A program made the position numbers and the translations under genes. Source: VBAS01 sp964444975 (GTDB lineage: Bacteria > Bacteroidota > Bacteroidia > Chitinophagales > Chitinophagaceae). From it: DNA of 64,000 bases. This document shows positions 33,414 to 41,874 of this stretch, piece by piece. Each line of letters starts with the position of its first letter. The stretch's first letter is position 1. The notes below the pieces were generated by a model, which did no database searches, was not told the origin of the DNA, and worked only from the letters and a program-made list of their open reading frames with translations. The stretch lies in assembly GCA_964444975.1 (NCBI GenBank), contig CAYUJD010000008.1, positions 1 to 64,000 on the forward strand, read 5' to 3'.

Positions 33414-34832
33414 TTATTTCAACGACTCATATAAAGATATGTATTGTTGTGCAGAACTTTCCCAGGAATGGTCAATGCCCATCATAAAATTTATCATGTC
33501 GTGCAGCTGTTCTTTTTTGTGATAATAAAGATCAATGGCGCGGCCCACGGAATACGTAATGTCCCAGACAGAGGGATGCTCAAACCGAATTCCAAAACCG
33601 CCGGCATCGCCAAAGTCAACCACCGTATCTTTTAATCCGCCTACACTTCTTACCATGGGCACCGTGCCATAGCGAAGTGCATAAAGTTGATTCAGGCCGC
33701 AGGGCTCCACGCGGCTGGGCATCAAAAGAAAATCGGCGCCGGCATACAGCAGGTGACTCAGCGGTTCGCTATACCCAATGTAAGTATTAATGAATCCATT
33801 CAGCTGGTGCTTTACATGTTCCAGCCTGCTTTCCACTTCCGGTTCACCGGAGCCCAATATTAAAAAATTGCAATTGCCATGATGCTGGTATACCGATGCG
33901 GCAATAGCATCAGGCAGTACATCGGCAGCCTTTTCACCCACCAGCCGGCCGATGAAAGTAATGAGTGGTTTTTCTTCATCAAGCCCAAACTGTTTGCAGA
34001 GTTCTTTTTTATTTTTCCGCTTGCCTTTATCTGCCGTTTCTATTGAATAATTTTTTGCAAGAAAATTATCCGTTTCAGGATTCCACACTTCATTATCTAT
34101 TCCGTTCAGTATGCCGCTGCATTTTCCTTTTTCATATTCAAACAGCGCTTCCAGCCCGTTGGCTGAGTGGCGCAGCTCATCCATGTAGCTCTCACTTACT
34201 GTGTTTACTTTCCAGGCACACCTGATGCCTGAAGCCAGCGGGTTGATGGTTTTGTTCCATTCCAGCAATCCCCATTTCCATGTATCGTAGGCCGGCAGGT
34301 AATGGCTTTTATCCCAACCCATCCAGCCCTGGTACTGTGCATTGTGTATGGTAAGCACCGTAGGTATTTGGCTTAAATGATTACAAGCATAACAGTATTT
34401 TATCATGAAAGGGATGAGCGCTGCCTGGTGGTCATGCACATGAATGATATCCGGTGAATGCTGCCATTTGCTGAGCCAGTCGCATACTGCAACCTGGAAT
34501 GCAGTGAAGCGTTCGGTATCGTCGTCGTAGCCATAAATTTTTTCGCGGTCGAGCAGGCCGTTGATGTCAACCAGGAAAAGATCGAAACCGAGCTTATTGG
34601 TTTTTTCTTTTATGACACTGTAATGAAACCAGCGGGGACCGAGATATTGTCCGCCTTCATGCACCAGTTCCCATTCGTTGCTGAAAAGAAATTTTGTACG
34701 GTACATGGGCATGATTACTTTGGCCACGTGGCCCAGTTTGTTCTGGTATTTGGGTAAGGCACCTGCCACATCGCCCAGGCCGCCGGCTTTGGCTACAGGA
34801 TAACATTCGGCTGAAACATGAATTATTTCCAT
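33414..34832 (-). CDS. glgA: Glycogen synthase (ADP-glucose, GT5)
   Basis: 472 residues. The N-terminal MEIIHVSAECYPVAKAGGLG DVAG carries the KxGGL ADP-glucose motif, followed by PDIIHVHDHQAALIP. The C-terminal GT-B half has ITFIGRLVGEKAADVLPDA and PSRVEPCGLNQLYALRYG with the conserved EPCGL catalytic segment. It is the first gene of the minus-strand glycogen/maltodextrin series. The start ATG is in the divergent gap shared with a plus-strand sugar transporter, so one regulator may control both. Confidence 0.96.
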   Translation of the reverse strand: MEIIHVSAECYPVAKAGGLGDVAGALPKYQNKLGHVAKVIMPMYRTKFLFSNEWELVHEGGQYLGPRWFHYSVIKEKTNKLGFDLFLVDINGLLDREKIYGYDDDTERFTAFQVAVCDWLSKWQHSPDIIHVHDHQAALIPFMIKYCYACNHLSQIPTVLTIHNAQYQGWMGWDKSHYLPAYDTWKWGLLEWNKTINPLASGIRCAWKVNTVSESYMDELRHSANGLEALFEYEKGKCSGILNGIDNEVWNPETDNFLAKNYSIETADKGKRKNKKELCKQFGLDEEKPLITFIGRLVGEKAADVLPDAIAASVYQHHGNCNFLILGSGEPEVESRLEHVKHQLNGFINTYIGYSEPLSHLLYAGADFLLMPSRVEPCGLNQLYALRYGTVPMVRSVGGLKDTVVDFGDAGGFGIRFEHPSVWDITYSVGRAIDLYYHKKEQLHDMINFMMGIDHSWESSAQQYISLYESLK

Positions 34833-34962
34833 GGAGTGCTAACAGGTGTTGTGAACAGGAATATTATTCAAAATAAGTTGTTTTTATGAAAGGAAATAGT
34901 GCCATATAAAAATTTTTGCTTTCAAAAATTCTTTACTTTCATCGCTGAATAAAACGATTGTT

Positions 34963-36567
34963 ATGAACCAGGCAGCCAAACAGCCAACCAACTACAGTGC
35001 ATTAAGTACACTTGTCATCGTATTTTTTTTCTGGGGATTTATTGCAGCATCAAACGGAATTTTCATACCGTTCTGCAAAAGCCATTTTCACCTGAACCAG
35101 TTTGAATCGCAGCTGATAGATTTTGCTTTTTATGCAGCTTATTTTGTCGGGTCATTGGTATTATTCCTGGTCACTTCCATTACAAAGATTGATATATTGA
35201 ATAAAATAGGTTACCGGCGTGGTATTATCTGGGGGCTTTTTATTTCCATCGGCGGCGCTTTGCTGATGATACCTGCCGTCAACTCCGGTTCATATCCTTT
35301 TATTCTTGGGTCTTTGTTTGTTATTGCTTTGGGCTTTTCATTGCAGCAAACCGCAGCGCAGCCTTTCGCCATCATGCTGGGCGATCCATCCACGGGTTCG
35401 CACCGGCTCAACCTTGGCGGCAGCGTAAATTCATTCGGCACCACACTGGGGCCGTTGATTGTAAGTTTTGCCTTGTTTGGTTCAATAAAAGAAGGCGCTT
35501 CAGCCTCAGCCGACATCAGCCAGATAAAAACACTTTACCTGATTGTGGCCGGTGTTTTCTTTGCCGCTGCATTGATTTTTATTTTTTCAAAAAAACTTCC
35601 CACTACCGGTTTTGATGAACATGTTGAACACAGCCCGAAAGCTGTTACCAGTCTTTCCACCCTTACCCTCGGGCTGGTAATTTTGGTGGTGTTAAGCCAG
35701 GTAGCCAATATTGATAAATTGACATTGACTGGAATCTCGCTGGTCATGGTTTTTGCGCTTATTTTTATTTCTTATGCTGCAGCCAGTAAAAATGGGGAAG
35801 GCTGGGGCGCCATGAAGTATCCCCAGCTTATTCTCGGTATGCTGGCAATCTTTGTTTATGTGGGTGTGGAAGTAACGATTCAAAGCAATATGGGCGCCTT
35901 GCTGAAAACCGATGCCTTTGGAAATATTGATGAGTCGCACAACAGCCGTTTCATTTCGCTGTACTGGGGCAGTTTGATGATAGGACGGTGGACGGGAGCC
36001 ATCTCTGTTTTTAACCTGAAAAAACAAACCCGCCAGTTAATGACAGTACTGGTTCCGCTGATTGCGTTTGGAATTGTTTTACTGGTAAATAAAGGCAGGG
36101 GAAACGATGTAAGTGATTTATATCTCTATGTTATTTGCATACTCGTTGTTATAGCCGGAATATTTTTCGGCCAGGAAAAACCGGTGAAAACTTTATTGAC
36201 TCTTTCTGTTCTGGCCACAATAGCTATGATAACAGGCATGATGACGACCGGCCAGATTGCAACATACGCCTTTATGAGCGGTGGCCTTTTCTGCTCCGTA
36301 ATGTGGCCCTGTATTTTTTCACTGGCCATTGCCGGTCTTGGAAAATACACTTCAGAAGGTTCAGCATTTCTTATCATGATGATTCTTGGAGGCGCTATCA
36401 TTCCACCCTTCCAGGGTGCTATTGCCGACACCACGGTTGGCATTCATGGATCATATACTGTGGCAGTTGTTTGTTTTATTTACCTGGCATGGCACGCATG
36501 GCAAACACGAAGAGTGCTGCAAAAACAAGGACTCGATTTTGACCAGCAGATTGGCGGAGGTCATTAA
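34963..36567 (+). CDS. FucP-like MFS sugar:H+ symporter
   Basis: 534 residues, longer than typical FucP (about 440). It has helices IVFFFWGFIAASNGIFIPFC and the family motif QTAAQPFAIMLGDPSTGSHR LNL, with a second half including NSRFISLYWGSLMIGRWTGA and LFCSVMWPCIFSLAIAGLG. The FucP/glucose-galactose branch of the MFS fits well; two additional hydrophobic segments in the middle (LTGISLVMVFALIFISY, TVLVPLIAFGIVLLV) account for the length. It stands 38 bp before a ROK kinase gene, so it likely imports a hexose that the kinase phosphorylates. Confidence 0.88.
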   Translation: MNQAAKQPTNYSALSTLVIVFFFWGFIAASNGIFIPFCKSHFHLNQFESQLIDFAFYAAYFVGSLVLFLVTSITKIDILNKIGYRRGIIWGLFISIGGALLMIPAVNSGSYPFILGSLFVIALGFSLQQTAAQPFAIMLGDPSTGSHRLNLGGSVNSFGTTLGPLIVSFALFGSIKEGASASADISQIKTLYLIVAGVFFAAALIFIFSKKLPTTGFDEHVEHSPKAVTSLSTLTLGLVILVVLSQVANIDKLTLTGISLVMVFALIFISYAAASKNGEGWGAMKYPQLILGMLAIFVYVGVEVTIQSNMGALLKTDAFGNIDESHNSRFISLYWGSLMIGRWTGAISVFNLKKQTRQLMTVLVPLIAFGIVLLVNKGRGNDVSDLYLYVICILVVIAGIFFGQEKPVKTLLTLSVLATIAMITGMMTTGQIATYAFMSGGLFCSVMWPCIFSLAIAGLGKYTSEGSAFLIMMILGGAIIPPFQGAIADTTVGIHGSYTVAVVCFIYLAWHAWQTRRVLQKQGLDFDQQIGGGH

Positions 36568-36605
36568 TTTATTTAAACAAGGAAATTGAACTAAAGAGAA
36601 TTTTC

Positions 36606-37601
36606 ATGGCAAAAAAAAAAGCAGCACAGGTTACTCCTCCTTCCGTTACGCCGCTTGCCATTGGCATTGACATCGGCGGCACGGGCACCAAGTACGGCAT
36701 TGTTGACCGCGACGGCAATGTGCTTTTCTCCGGCGAAATGTCAACCAAAAAACACAAAACCGTTGAATCGTTTATTGATGAGCTGCACCAGGTGGTCAGC
36801 GAGATAATTGATAAAGCCGGCGGTGTGGGCAGAATGAAAGGAATCGGTGTGGGGGCACCCAACGGCAACTACTACACAGGCACCATTGAGTACGCCCCGA
36901 ATCTTCCGTGGGAAGGAATCATTCCGCTGGCCAAACTTATATCGGATAAATTTCAATTGCCCGTTACCCTCACCAACGATGCCAATGCTGCCGCCATCGG
37001 CGAAATGATGTACGGCGCCGCCAAGGGCATGAAAGATTTTATCATGATTACACTGGGCACCGGTGTGGGCAGCGGCATTGTGGCAAACGGGCATTTGATT
37101 TACGGTCACGATGGTTTTGCCGGGGAACTGGGGCACACCATTGTGATTCCCGATGGCCGAATGCATACCGGCACGGGTAAAAAAGGTTCACTGGAAAGTT
37201 ATGCCTCGGCAACCGGCGTGCGGCTGACGGCCATTGAATTTCTTGAAAAGAGCAAAGAGAAAAGTTTATTGCGCAAACTGCCGCACGACAAGCTGGATTC
37301 GAAAGCGGTGTATGATGCCGCCATTGAAGGCGATGCACTGGCTACGGAAGTTTTCAATTACACCGGAAAAATTCTTGGCCTTGCCCTTGCCAATGCGGTG
37401 ATGACCACCAGCCCGGAGGCTATTATTCTTTTTGGTGGCCTTGCCAAATCAGGTGAACTGATTCTGAAACCTACCCGTGAAAGCATGGAAGAAAACCTGA
37501 TAAAAGTTTTCCAGAACAAAGTGAAGATCCTTATCAGTCATTTGAAAGAGGCACATGCTGCTATTTTGGGAGCCAGTGCCCTGGTTTGGGAAAAGGAATA
37601 A
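36606..37601 (+). CDS. ROK family sugar kinase (glucokinase-like)
   Basis: 331 residues. The ATP-binding motif IGIDIGGTGTKYGIV (about 18-31), sugar-binding LTNDANAAAIGEMMYG with the catalytic Asp, TLGTGVGSGIV and ELGHTIV are all present. In ROK proteins a CxCGxxGC zinc motif follows the GH segment. Here the same place reads MHTGTGKKGSLES, with no cysteine at all, so zinc is not bound in the usual way. Polyphosphate or ATP glucokinase activity is likely. It is co-oriented with the FucP-like transporter. Confidence 0.88.
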   Translation: MAKKKAAQVTPPSVTPLAIGIDIGGTGTKYGIVDRDGNVLFSGEMSTKKHKTVESFIDELHQVVSEIIDKAGGVGRMKGIGVGAPNGNYYTGTIEYAPNLPWEGIIPLAKLISDKFQLPVTLTNDANAAAIGEMMYGAAKGMKDFIMITLGTGVGSGIVANGHLIYGHDGFAGELGHTIVIPDGRMHTGTGKKGSLESYASATGVRLTAIEFLEKSKEKSLLRKLPHDKLDSKAVYDAAIEGDALATEVFNYTGKILGLALANAVMTTSPEAIILFGGLAKSGELILKPTRESMEENLIKVFQNKVKILISHLKEAHAAILGASALVWEKE

Positions 37602-37603
37602 CT

Positions 37604-37638
37604 CACCCGCAGCCTCCCAACGGAGGGGCTTTGCCAAC
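37604..37638. repeat. GC-rich imperfect palindrome after ROK gene
   Basis: CAGCCTCC-caac-GGAGGGGCT resembles the palindrome inside the UbiD homologue. It sits in the 67-bp gap between the convergent ROK and NAGPA genes and may act as a transcript-end hairpin. Confidence 0.5.
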
Positions 37639-37668
37639 ATACAATTCCGGCATTTTGCAATCGGAAAA

Positions 37669-38688
37669 TTATTTTTTACGGATAAGAAAAACCGCCGGCA
37701 CTGCCCGCTGCCCTGTCGCATCGGATGGTTTGATGGTTTCCTTTCCGTTTAGCAGCATGCAACTGCTGCCGCCGCCGTCGAGGTTGAGAGCTTCCCAGCA
37801 ACCGAGTTCCTTTAGTATTTGCGCTTCCTGTGTAAGCGTGGCGCCTTCCGCCACACCGGGAAACCGGCCCTGCACAACAAGAATGATGAGTTTATTATCT
37901 TTTGTGTAGCCCATGGCTGTGCGGGGATGTTTGTCGCTGATGGCATTGCCGGTAAATTTCCATTCATCGCCATTTGAAATATTAATTCCGTTTTGTTGTA
38001 ATAAAACGGGTCCCCCACCGACCGCGGTCTTCATTTTCCATTCTTTAAATGAATATTTCAAGTCTTTCAATTTTACTCTTTTGTTTTCAGGATTGGTTTT
38101 TTTACCTAACCCTACCGGCCATACTGAAGAAAAATTTAAAAAATTAAATGAATCCTTAACCAATGGAATGCTATACTGTTTTGCAAATGCATATTTATAA
38201 GCTGAATCTGTATATAGCCAGGCTATATCGGCTTTTCTTTTTTTAGTAATACCAATCGCACTTCCAAATGGATGACGATAGGTTAAAGTATCCTTTCCCC
38301 TCCCTGGAATCGTATGAACATTATACCCGACCAATTTCCCATTCTTCACCACCACATTCAGATTCTGGTTTGTCTGAAAAGAAAAAAAAGTACAGTTCAC
38401 CACCAGCAGCGGCTGATTGTTTTTTCGGTAAAATTCTGCCGGTGTAAGCCTACGGTTCAGCGTTGTATCGGCATCAAACAAAAGTTTCCTGTCTTCCAGG
38501 TCGGCAATCAGGTAGTAAGCAATGTTCGGTTTGCCATCCAGCGGGTCGGTTGTTTTAAACACATGCACCGAAGCAGGCAAAGGCTGGTAAAGCGAATCCA
38601 CATTCACCCATTTCAACTGGGCATTAATTGAACAACAATAAAAAAACAGCAATGAATTAATACTAATTCTTTTAAAAAGTATGGTCAT
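37669..38688 (-). CDS. Phosphodiester glycosidase (NAGPA domain), exported
   Basis: 339 residues with a short signal peptide ending CCSINAQ. The NAGPA/DUF2233 core is clear: LLVVNCTFFSFQTNQ near 93-107, AVGGGPVLLQQNGI, HPRTAMGYTKDNKLIILVV and the C-terminal GCWEALNLDGGGSSCMLLN. The family removes N-acetylglucosamine or related sugars from phosphodiesters on polysaccharides and teichoic acids. Its ATG overlaps the stop of the upstream secreted lectin-PKD gene (ATGA), so the two are translationally coupled and probably act on the same surface glycan. Confidence 0.9.
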   Translation of the reverse strand: MTILFKRISINSLLFFYCCSINAQLKWVNVDSLYQPLPASVHVFKTTDPLDGKPNIAYYLIADLEDRKLLFDADTTLNRRLTPAEFYRKNNQPLLVVNCTFFSFQTNQNLNVVVKNGKLVGYNVHTIPGRGKDTLTYRHPFGSAIGITKKRKADIAWLYTDSAYKYAFAKQYSIPLVKDSFNFLNFSSVWPVGLGKKTNPENKRVKLKDLKYSFKEWKMKTAVGGGPVLLQQNGINISNGDEWKFTGNAISDKHPRTAMGYTKDNKLIILVVQGRFPGVAEGATLTQEAQILKELGCWEALNLDGGGSSCMLLNGKETIKPSDATGQRAVPAVFLIRKK

Positions 38689-40643
38689 CGGATTAAGGTT
38701 GAAGTTCCTTTCATTTCATACACCTTACCCGCCAGGTCTTCTGCTTTCAGCATCCACACATACGTACCGGTCTGCTGTTTTACGCCGTTAATGGTTCCAT
38801 CCCACCCGGCAGTTAAGTTTGTGGTGCTGAAAACAAGCTGCCCCCAGCGGTTGTAAACTCTGAAGTAATAAACCTTTTTAATCCCAATATACAGTGCCCG
38901 CAGCAAATCATTTCGTCCGTCGCCATTGGGAGTAAACCCGGTGGGCACATACACTGCCGAGCCTTTGAACACTTTTATTTGTACACTGTCTGATGCAGTA
39001 CACCCTGCATTGCTCGTTATCGTTATTGTATAAGTAATGTCGTCAGTAATTGTTGCTTTCGGGTAAAGCGTATTGGGGTTATCAAGTCCTGTTGCCGGCC
39101 ACCAGGTGATGGATCGTGGCCCGTTGAAATTTCCGCCATAAGTTGCATTCAAATTAATTAGGCTGTTTGGAATTACAAGGGTGTCATTCATCGCATAAGC
39201 ATATAAATATTCTATACTGACAGTATCAAGCTGTGTGGCGGAATAACACCCATTGGAAGCCAGGGCGGTGAGCCTGATGAATGCCCAGCCCGGTATGGAA
39301 AATGATTGTGACGGATTGGGCAGAACTGAAGTATTGCCGTTTCCAAAATCCCATGCCCACTGTACAATGCTCGTAGCGTTGTCCAGCTGCACCGCAGCAA
39401 ACTGAATTGTTTCATCCAGGCAGCCATCCGGTGCAATCATATCAATAACCGGGGCCGGCCTGATAACAAAAGTACCAACAGCAGTATCCGATTCACAACC
39501 GATATTTGTTTTCACCACCAGCTTCAAGCTGTGTGTTCCCGCTGAAAGATTACTGAGCACCGGTTGTTGTGAAGCAGATACCACAACGTCATCAACCAGC
39601 CATGTCCACTGACTGATTGTGCCGACTGCATTTGTTGAAAGATCATTTACCCGTGGTGCATTGCCGGCACAGGTATCGAAAACTTCAAACGAGGCTACAG
39701 GTTTTGTCCCTACCGTAATATTTTTCCGCAGCGTGTCGCTTATGCATCCGTCAAGCCCGGTGATGACAAGTTTTACTTCATACACTCCCGGCGCGGCATA
39801 CTGATGCGGCGGCGGATTTTGTAAAGTGCTGGTAGTGCCGTCGCCAAAATTCCAGTACCATGATTGAATGGGAGCGAAAGACACTGAACTGTCAGCGAAA
39901 GTAATTGGAGTGCCAAAACAAACTGCATTGTTCGGGATTGTAATAATACCGGGATTCAGTGCCGTGCAGAATTGCTGCAGGTTGTTGGCCCCGCCGGTGG
40001 CAGCAGTAAAACCCCAATACACATTCGGGTCATTATTGAAAATTGTTGCTACTAAATTTATCTGCACTTCCACCCGCAGCACGCCGTCGAAATAGGCACG
40101 GAGCCACTGCGTAGCAGGATCCCATGAAATGCGGAGGATGTGCCATTGGCAATCTTCGATGTTATCACTGCTTGCGGAGGCCTGTACCGGCCCGGCCAGG
40201 TCGCTGCCGTGTGCAGGATTGCCATTTGCCTGAATGCTTATATGATCATAGGCAGGATCGTTCAGGTTGCTGTTTTGCCATGTATCAAGCGTAATGCCGA
40301 TGGAGGGAAAAATGCCGCTGAAACCCATCCCCTCACCTGTGCCGCCGATACTGGTGCTCAGTGGCTGCAGTATAAACACAATGCCATCGGCGCCGTTTGC
40401 ATCCTGGCAACCGAGGTAAACATTAAACCAGTAATCAAAGGGATTGTTGAGGTTTATCTTATTGCTGTTCCAGACACTGCCGGCCTGGGTAAACAGCGCC
40501 GGCGTAAGCGTATAACAATTGCAACTGTTTTGCGTAGCAGAGCCATTCAGTATATATTGTGCCGCTGATGGGCATGAATAAATTGTGACCAGGTTAAAAA
40601 AAACGAAAGAGATAAGATAAAACTTCGGCAGCCATTTTTTCAT
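38685..40643 (-). CDS. Secreted lectin-PKD protein with T9SS C-terminal domain
   Basis: 652 residues. A signal peptide (1-29) precedes an L-type-lectin-like fold (about 30-230; NGADGIVFILQPLST, GMGFSGIFPSIGITLDTW, WHILRISWDPATQWLRAYFD). Three PKD-like modules follow (SWYWNFGDGTTSTLQNPP, QWTWLVDDVVV, QWAWDFGNGNTSVLPNPS). The end is a gliding-motility-type C-terminal domain (YVPTGFTPNGDGRNDLLR ... FRVYNRWGQLVFSTTN ... TGTYVWMLKAEDLAG), the T9SS export signal of Bacteroidota. It is surface or secreted, predicted to bind carbohydrate. Confidence 0.9.
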   Translation of the reverse strand: MKKWLPKFYLISFVFFNLVTIYSCPSAAQYILNGSATQNSCNCYTLTPALFTQAGSVWNSNKINLNNPFDYWFNVYLGCQDANGADGIVFILQPLSTSIGGTGEGMGFSGIFPSIGITLDTWQNSNLNDPAYDHISIQANGNPAHGSDLAGPVQASASSDNIEDCQWHILRISWDPATQWLRAYFDGVLRVEVQINLVATIFNNDPNVYWGFTAATGGANNLQQFCTALNPGIITIPNNAVCFGTPITFADSSVSFAPIQSWYWNFGDGTTSTLQNPPPHQYAAPGVYEVKLVITGLDGCISDTLRKNITVGTKPVASFEVFDTCAGNAPRVNDLSTNAVGTISQWTWLVDDVVVSASQQPVLSNLSAGTHSLKLVVKTNIGCESDTAVGTFVIRPAPVIDMIAPDGCLDETIQFAAVQLDNATSIVQWAWDFGNGNTSVLPNPSQSFSIPGWAFIRLTALASNGCYSATQLDTVSIEYLYAYAMNDTLVIPNSLINLNATYGGNFNGPRSITWWPATGLDNPNTLYPKATITDDITYTITITSNAGCTASDSVQIKVFKGSAVYVPTGFTPNGDGRNDLLRALYIGIKKVYYFRVYNRWGQLVFSTTNLTAGWDGTINGVKQQTGTYVWMLKAEDLAGKVYEMKGTSTLIR

Positions 40644-40719
40644 CTGGCAATAAAAATACTAAAATAACTTTTTGTGAAAATACCGGCCTGAAACGGGTTT
40701 ACAACTTTTTTCCGCGGGT
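40644..40719. other. Promoter space of the lectin-PKD gene
   Basis: AT-rich gap between the lectin-PKD start and the DUF1801 pseudogene; no other signal recognised. Confidence 0.4.
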
Positions 40720-41069
40720 TCACATTTGCTGCACCTCCACCAGTTCTTTTATTATCTGTTGGAGTTCATTTTTCCCTTCATCAATTTCTTTTAATGAATG
40801 AAACCAAGCCTCCTGTCTTTATACTCTCCCTGCAGCAATCCTGATTATACTTTCACCATACCGGGAGGATGAAACAAAAGCAGCACCTGGTCTTTTTACC
40901 TCACCGGGCCGAAGGTTACAATATACTCTTTATAATAAGAGCCGGGCGCATTTCACTTGATTCTTTCGTTCAGCTTTGTGCTGGCTCACATAATAATTTT
41001 TCTCACCGCTACTACAGCAGGTTTCATTTCAGGCTTCAGCTTACTCATCCATTGGCTTACTCGTTCCAT
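40720..41069 (-). pseudogene. Decayed DUF1801 family gene
   Basis: Reading the minus strand from the ATG at 41069 gives MERVSQWMSKLKPEMKPAV and then VRKIIM before a stop. The same frame continues as LNERIK-stop-NAPGSYYKEYIV, TFGPVR-stop-KDQVLLLFHPPG, MVKV-stop-SGLLQGEYKDRRL. It then resumes in a shifted frame as AWFHSLKEIDEGKNELQQII. This follows a DUF1801 protein closely: the expected IKWNAP tryptophan codon TGG has become TGA. At least four nonsense changes and one frameshift leave it dead. An intact DUF1801 gene lies 2 kb away but is different. Confidence 0.82.
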
Positions 41070-41133
41070 GTCTGTAAGTTTCGCTGGTCTGTTTAGCGTT
41101 GGCATAGTTTTTTTTAAATTGAACAACTATTAT

Positions 41134-41526
41134 TTACTGCGCCGGTTTCGCCAGCATCATTTTTTTATTCCAGAAAATATACGACAGGATGCCCGGCACA
41201 AACCAAATCAGCATAAACAACATCATTGGATCAAAAGTTTTGGACACGGCAATACTGGCATAAACAGCGCCAAGTAAATCGAAAAACAAACCGGCATAAG
41301 CCCATTCTTTTATTTTTACAAACCCGGGTATTAAAATAGCTATTACGCCTATGGTTTTGGCTATGCCTGTAAATGGAATAAAATAAACAGGAAAGCCCAG
41401 GTAATTATGTATTAAATTGATGGCATCTTCTGTTACCAGTATGCTGGCATAAGAAGAGTAAAGCATTAATGCGCCAAACAGGATGGTAAATACCCAGTAG
41501 AAAATGTTGACGGTTTGGGGTTTCAT
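41134..41526 (-). CDS. DoxX-like membrane protein
   Basis: 130 residues with four membrane helices (FYWVFTILFGALMLYSSYAS, YFIPFTGIAKTIGVIAILI, GLFFDLLGAVYASIAV, MLFMLIWFVPGILSYIF). Small four-helix proteins of this pattern belong to the DoxX/DoxD-like superfamily, often found near VOC, SRPBCC and DUF1801 genes as here. Individual functions are mostly unknown. It is the first in a series of short minus-strand genes reaching to about 44.7 kb. Confidence 0.82.
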   Translation of the reverse strand: MKPQTVNIFYWVFTILFGALMLYSSYASILVTEDAINLIHNYLGFPVYFIPFTGIAKTIGVIAILIPGFVKIKEWAYAGLFFDLLGAVYASIAVSKTFDPMMLFMLIWFVPGILSYIFWNKKMMLAKPAQ

Positions 41527-41558
41527 ATTTTTTTATTGTGAAAATAATGATTACAATT

Positions 41559-41861
41559 TTATTGTTTTTTAAATGAATGGCCTTTTGCATTCAGGGCAAC
41601 CCGCAGAACAGCCAGTGCTGCCGGGCCTATGCCATGCCACAGCAGTATTTCTTTTTCGCTGTATTCAGCTAATTGCGCCGGCGTGGTAATGCCATTATTT
41701 TTTAATGCCCGGCGTGCCGGCGCAGCAAGCAATGAAAGAAAACCATCAGCAGTTTTGTTCTTTTCGCAAACAGGACAGGTGGGACTCCCGCTAGCTATCG
41801 GGACATTGCTTTTATAATACCGGTGTCCGTTGGGGCAAACACGTAATGTTTTTTTCGTCAC
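41559..41861 (-). CDS. Small zinc-ribbon/helix-hairpin-helix protein
   Basis: 100 residues. An N-terminal zinc-ribbon-like part has VCPNGHRYYKS and SPTCPVCEKNK (ligands Cys9, His13, Cys29, Cys32). The C-terminal part resembles the RNA polymerase alpha C-terminal/HhH fold (ALKNNGITTPAQLAEYSEKE, LLWHGIGPAALAVLRVAL). It is likely a small DNA- or RNA-binding protein of Bacteroidota. Between the two ligand pairs residues about 20-26 (VPIASGS) come from an in-frame TCCCG...CGGGA palindrome, lengthening the zinc loop. Confidence 0.7.
   Translation of the reverse strand: MTKKTLRVCPNGHRYYKSNVPIASGSPTCPVCEKNKTADGFLSLLAAPARRALKNNGITTPAQLAEYSEKEILLWHGIGPAALAVLRVALNAKGHSFKKQ
41786..41803. repeat. TCCCG-ctagctat-CGGGA palindrome inside coding sequence
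   Basis: An 18-bp near-perfect palindrome lies within the zinc-ribbon gene. Related palindromes TCCCGAT-aacc-ATCGGGA and TCCCGGT-caca-ACCGGGA stand in non-coding DNA at 50993-51010 and 52672-52689. Confidence 0.65.
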
Positions 41862-41874
41862 AGCTTTTTTTTAA

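Noticed and set aside
34833..34962. Promoter pair between glgA and the FucP-like gene
   Set aside because: CTTATTTTGAATAA and TTTACTTTC resemble -7 boxes only partly and lack TTG at the right distance.
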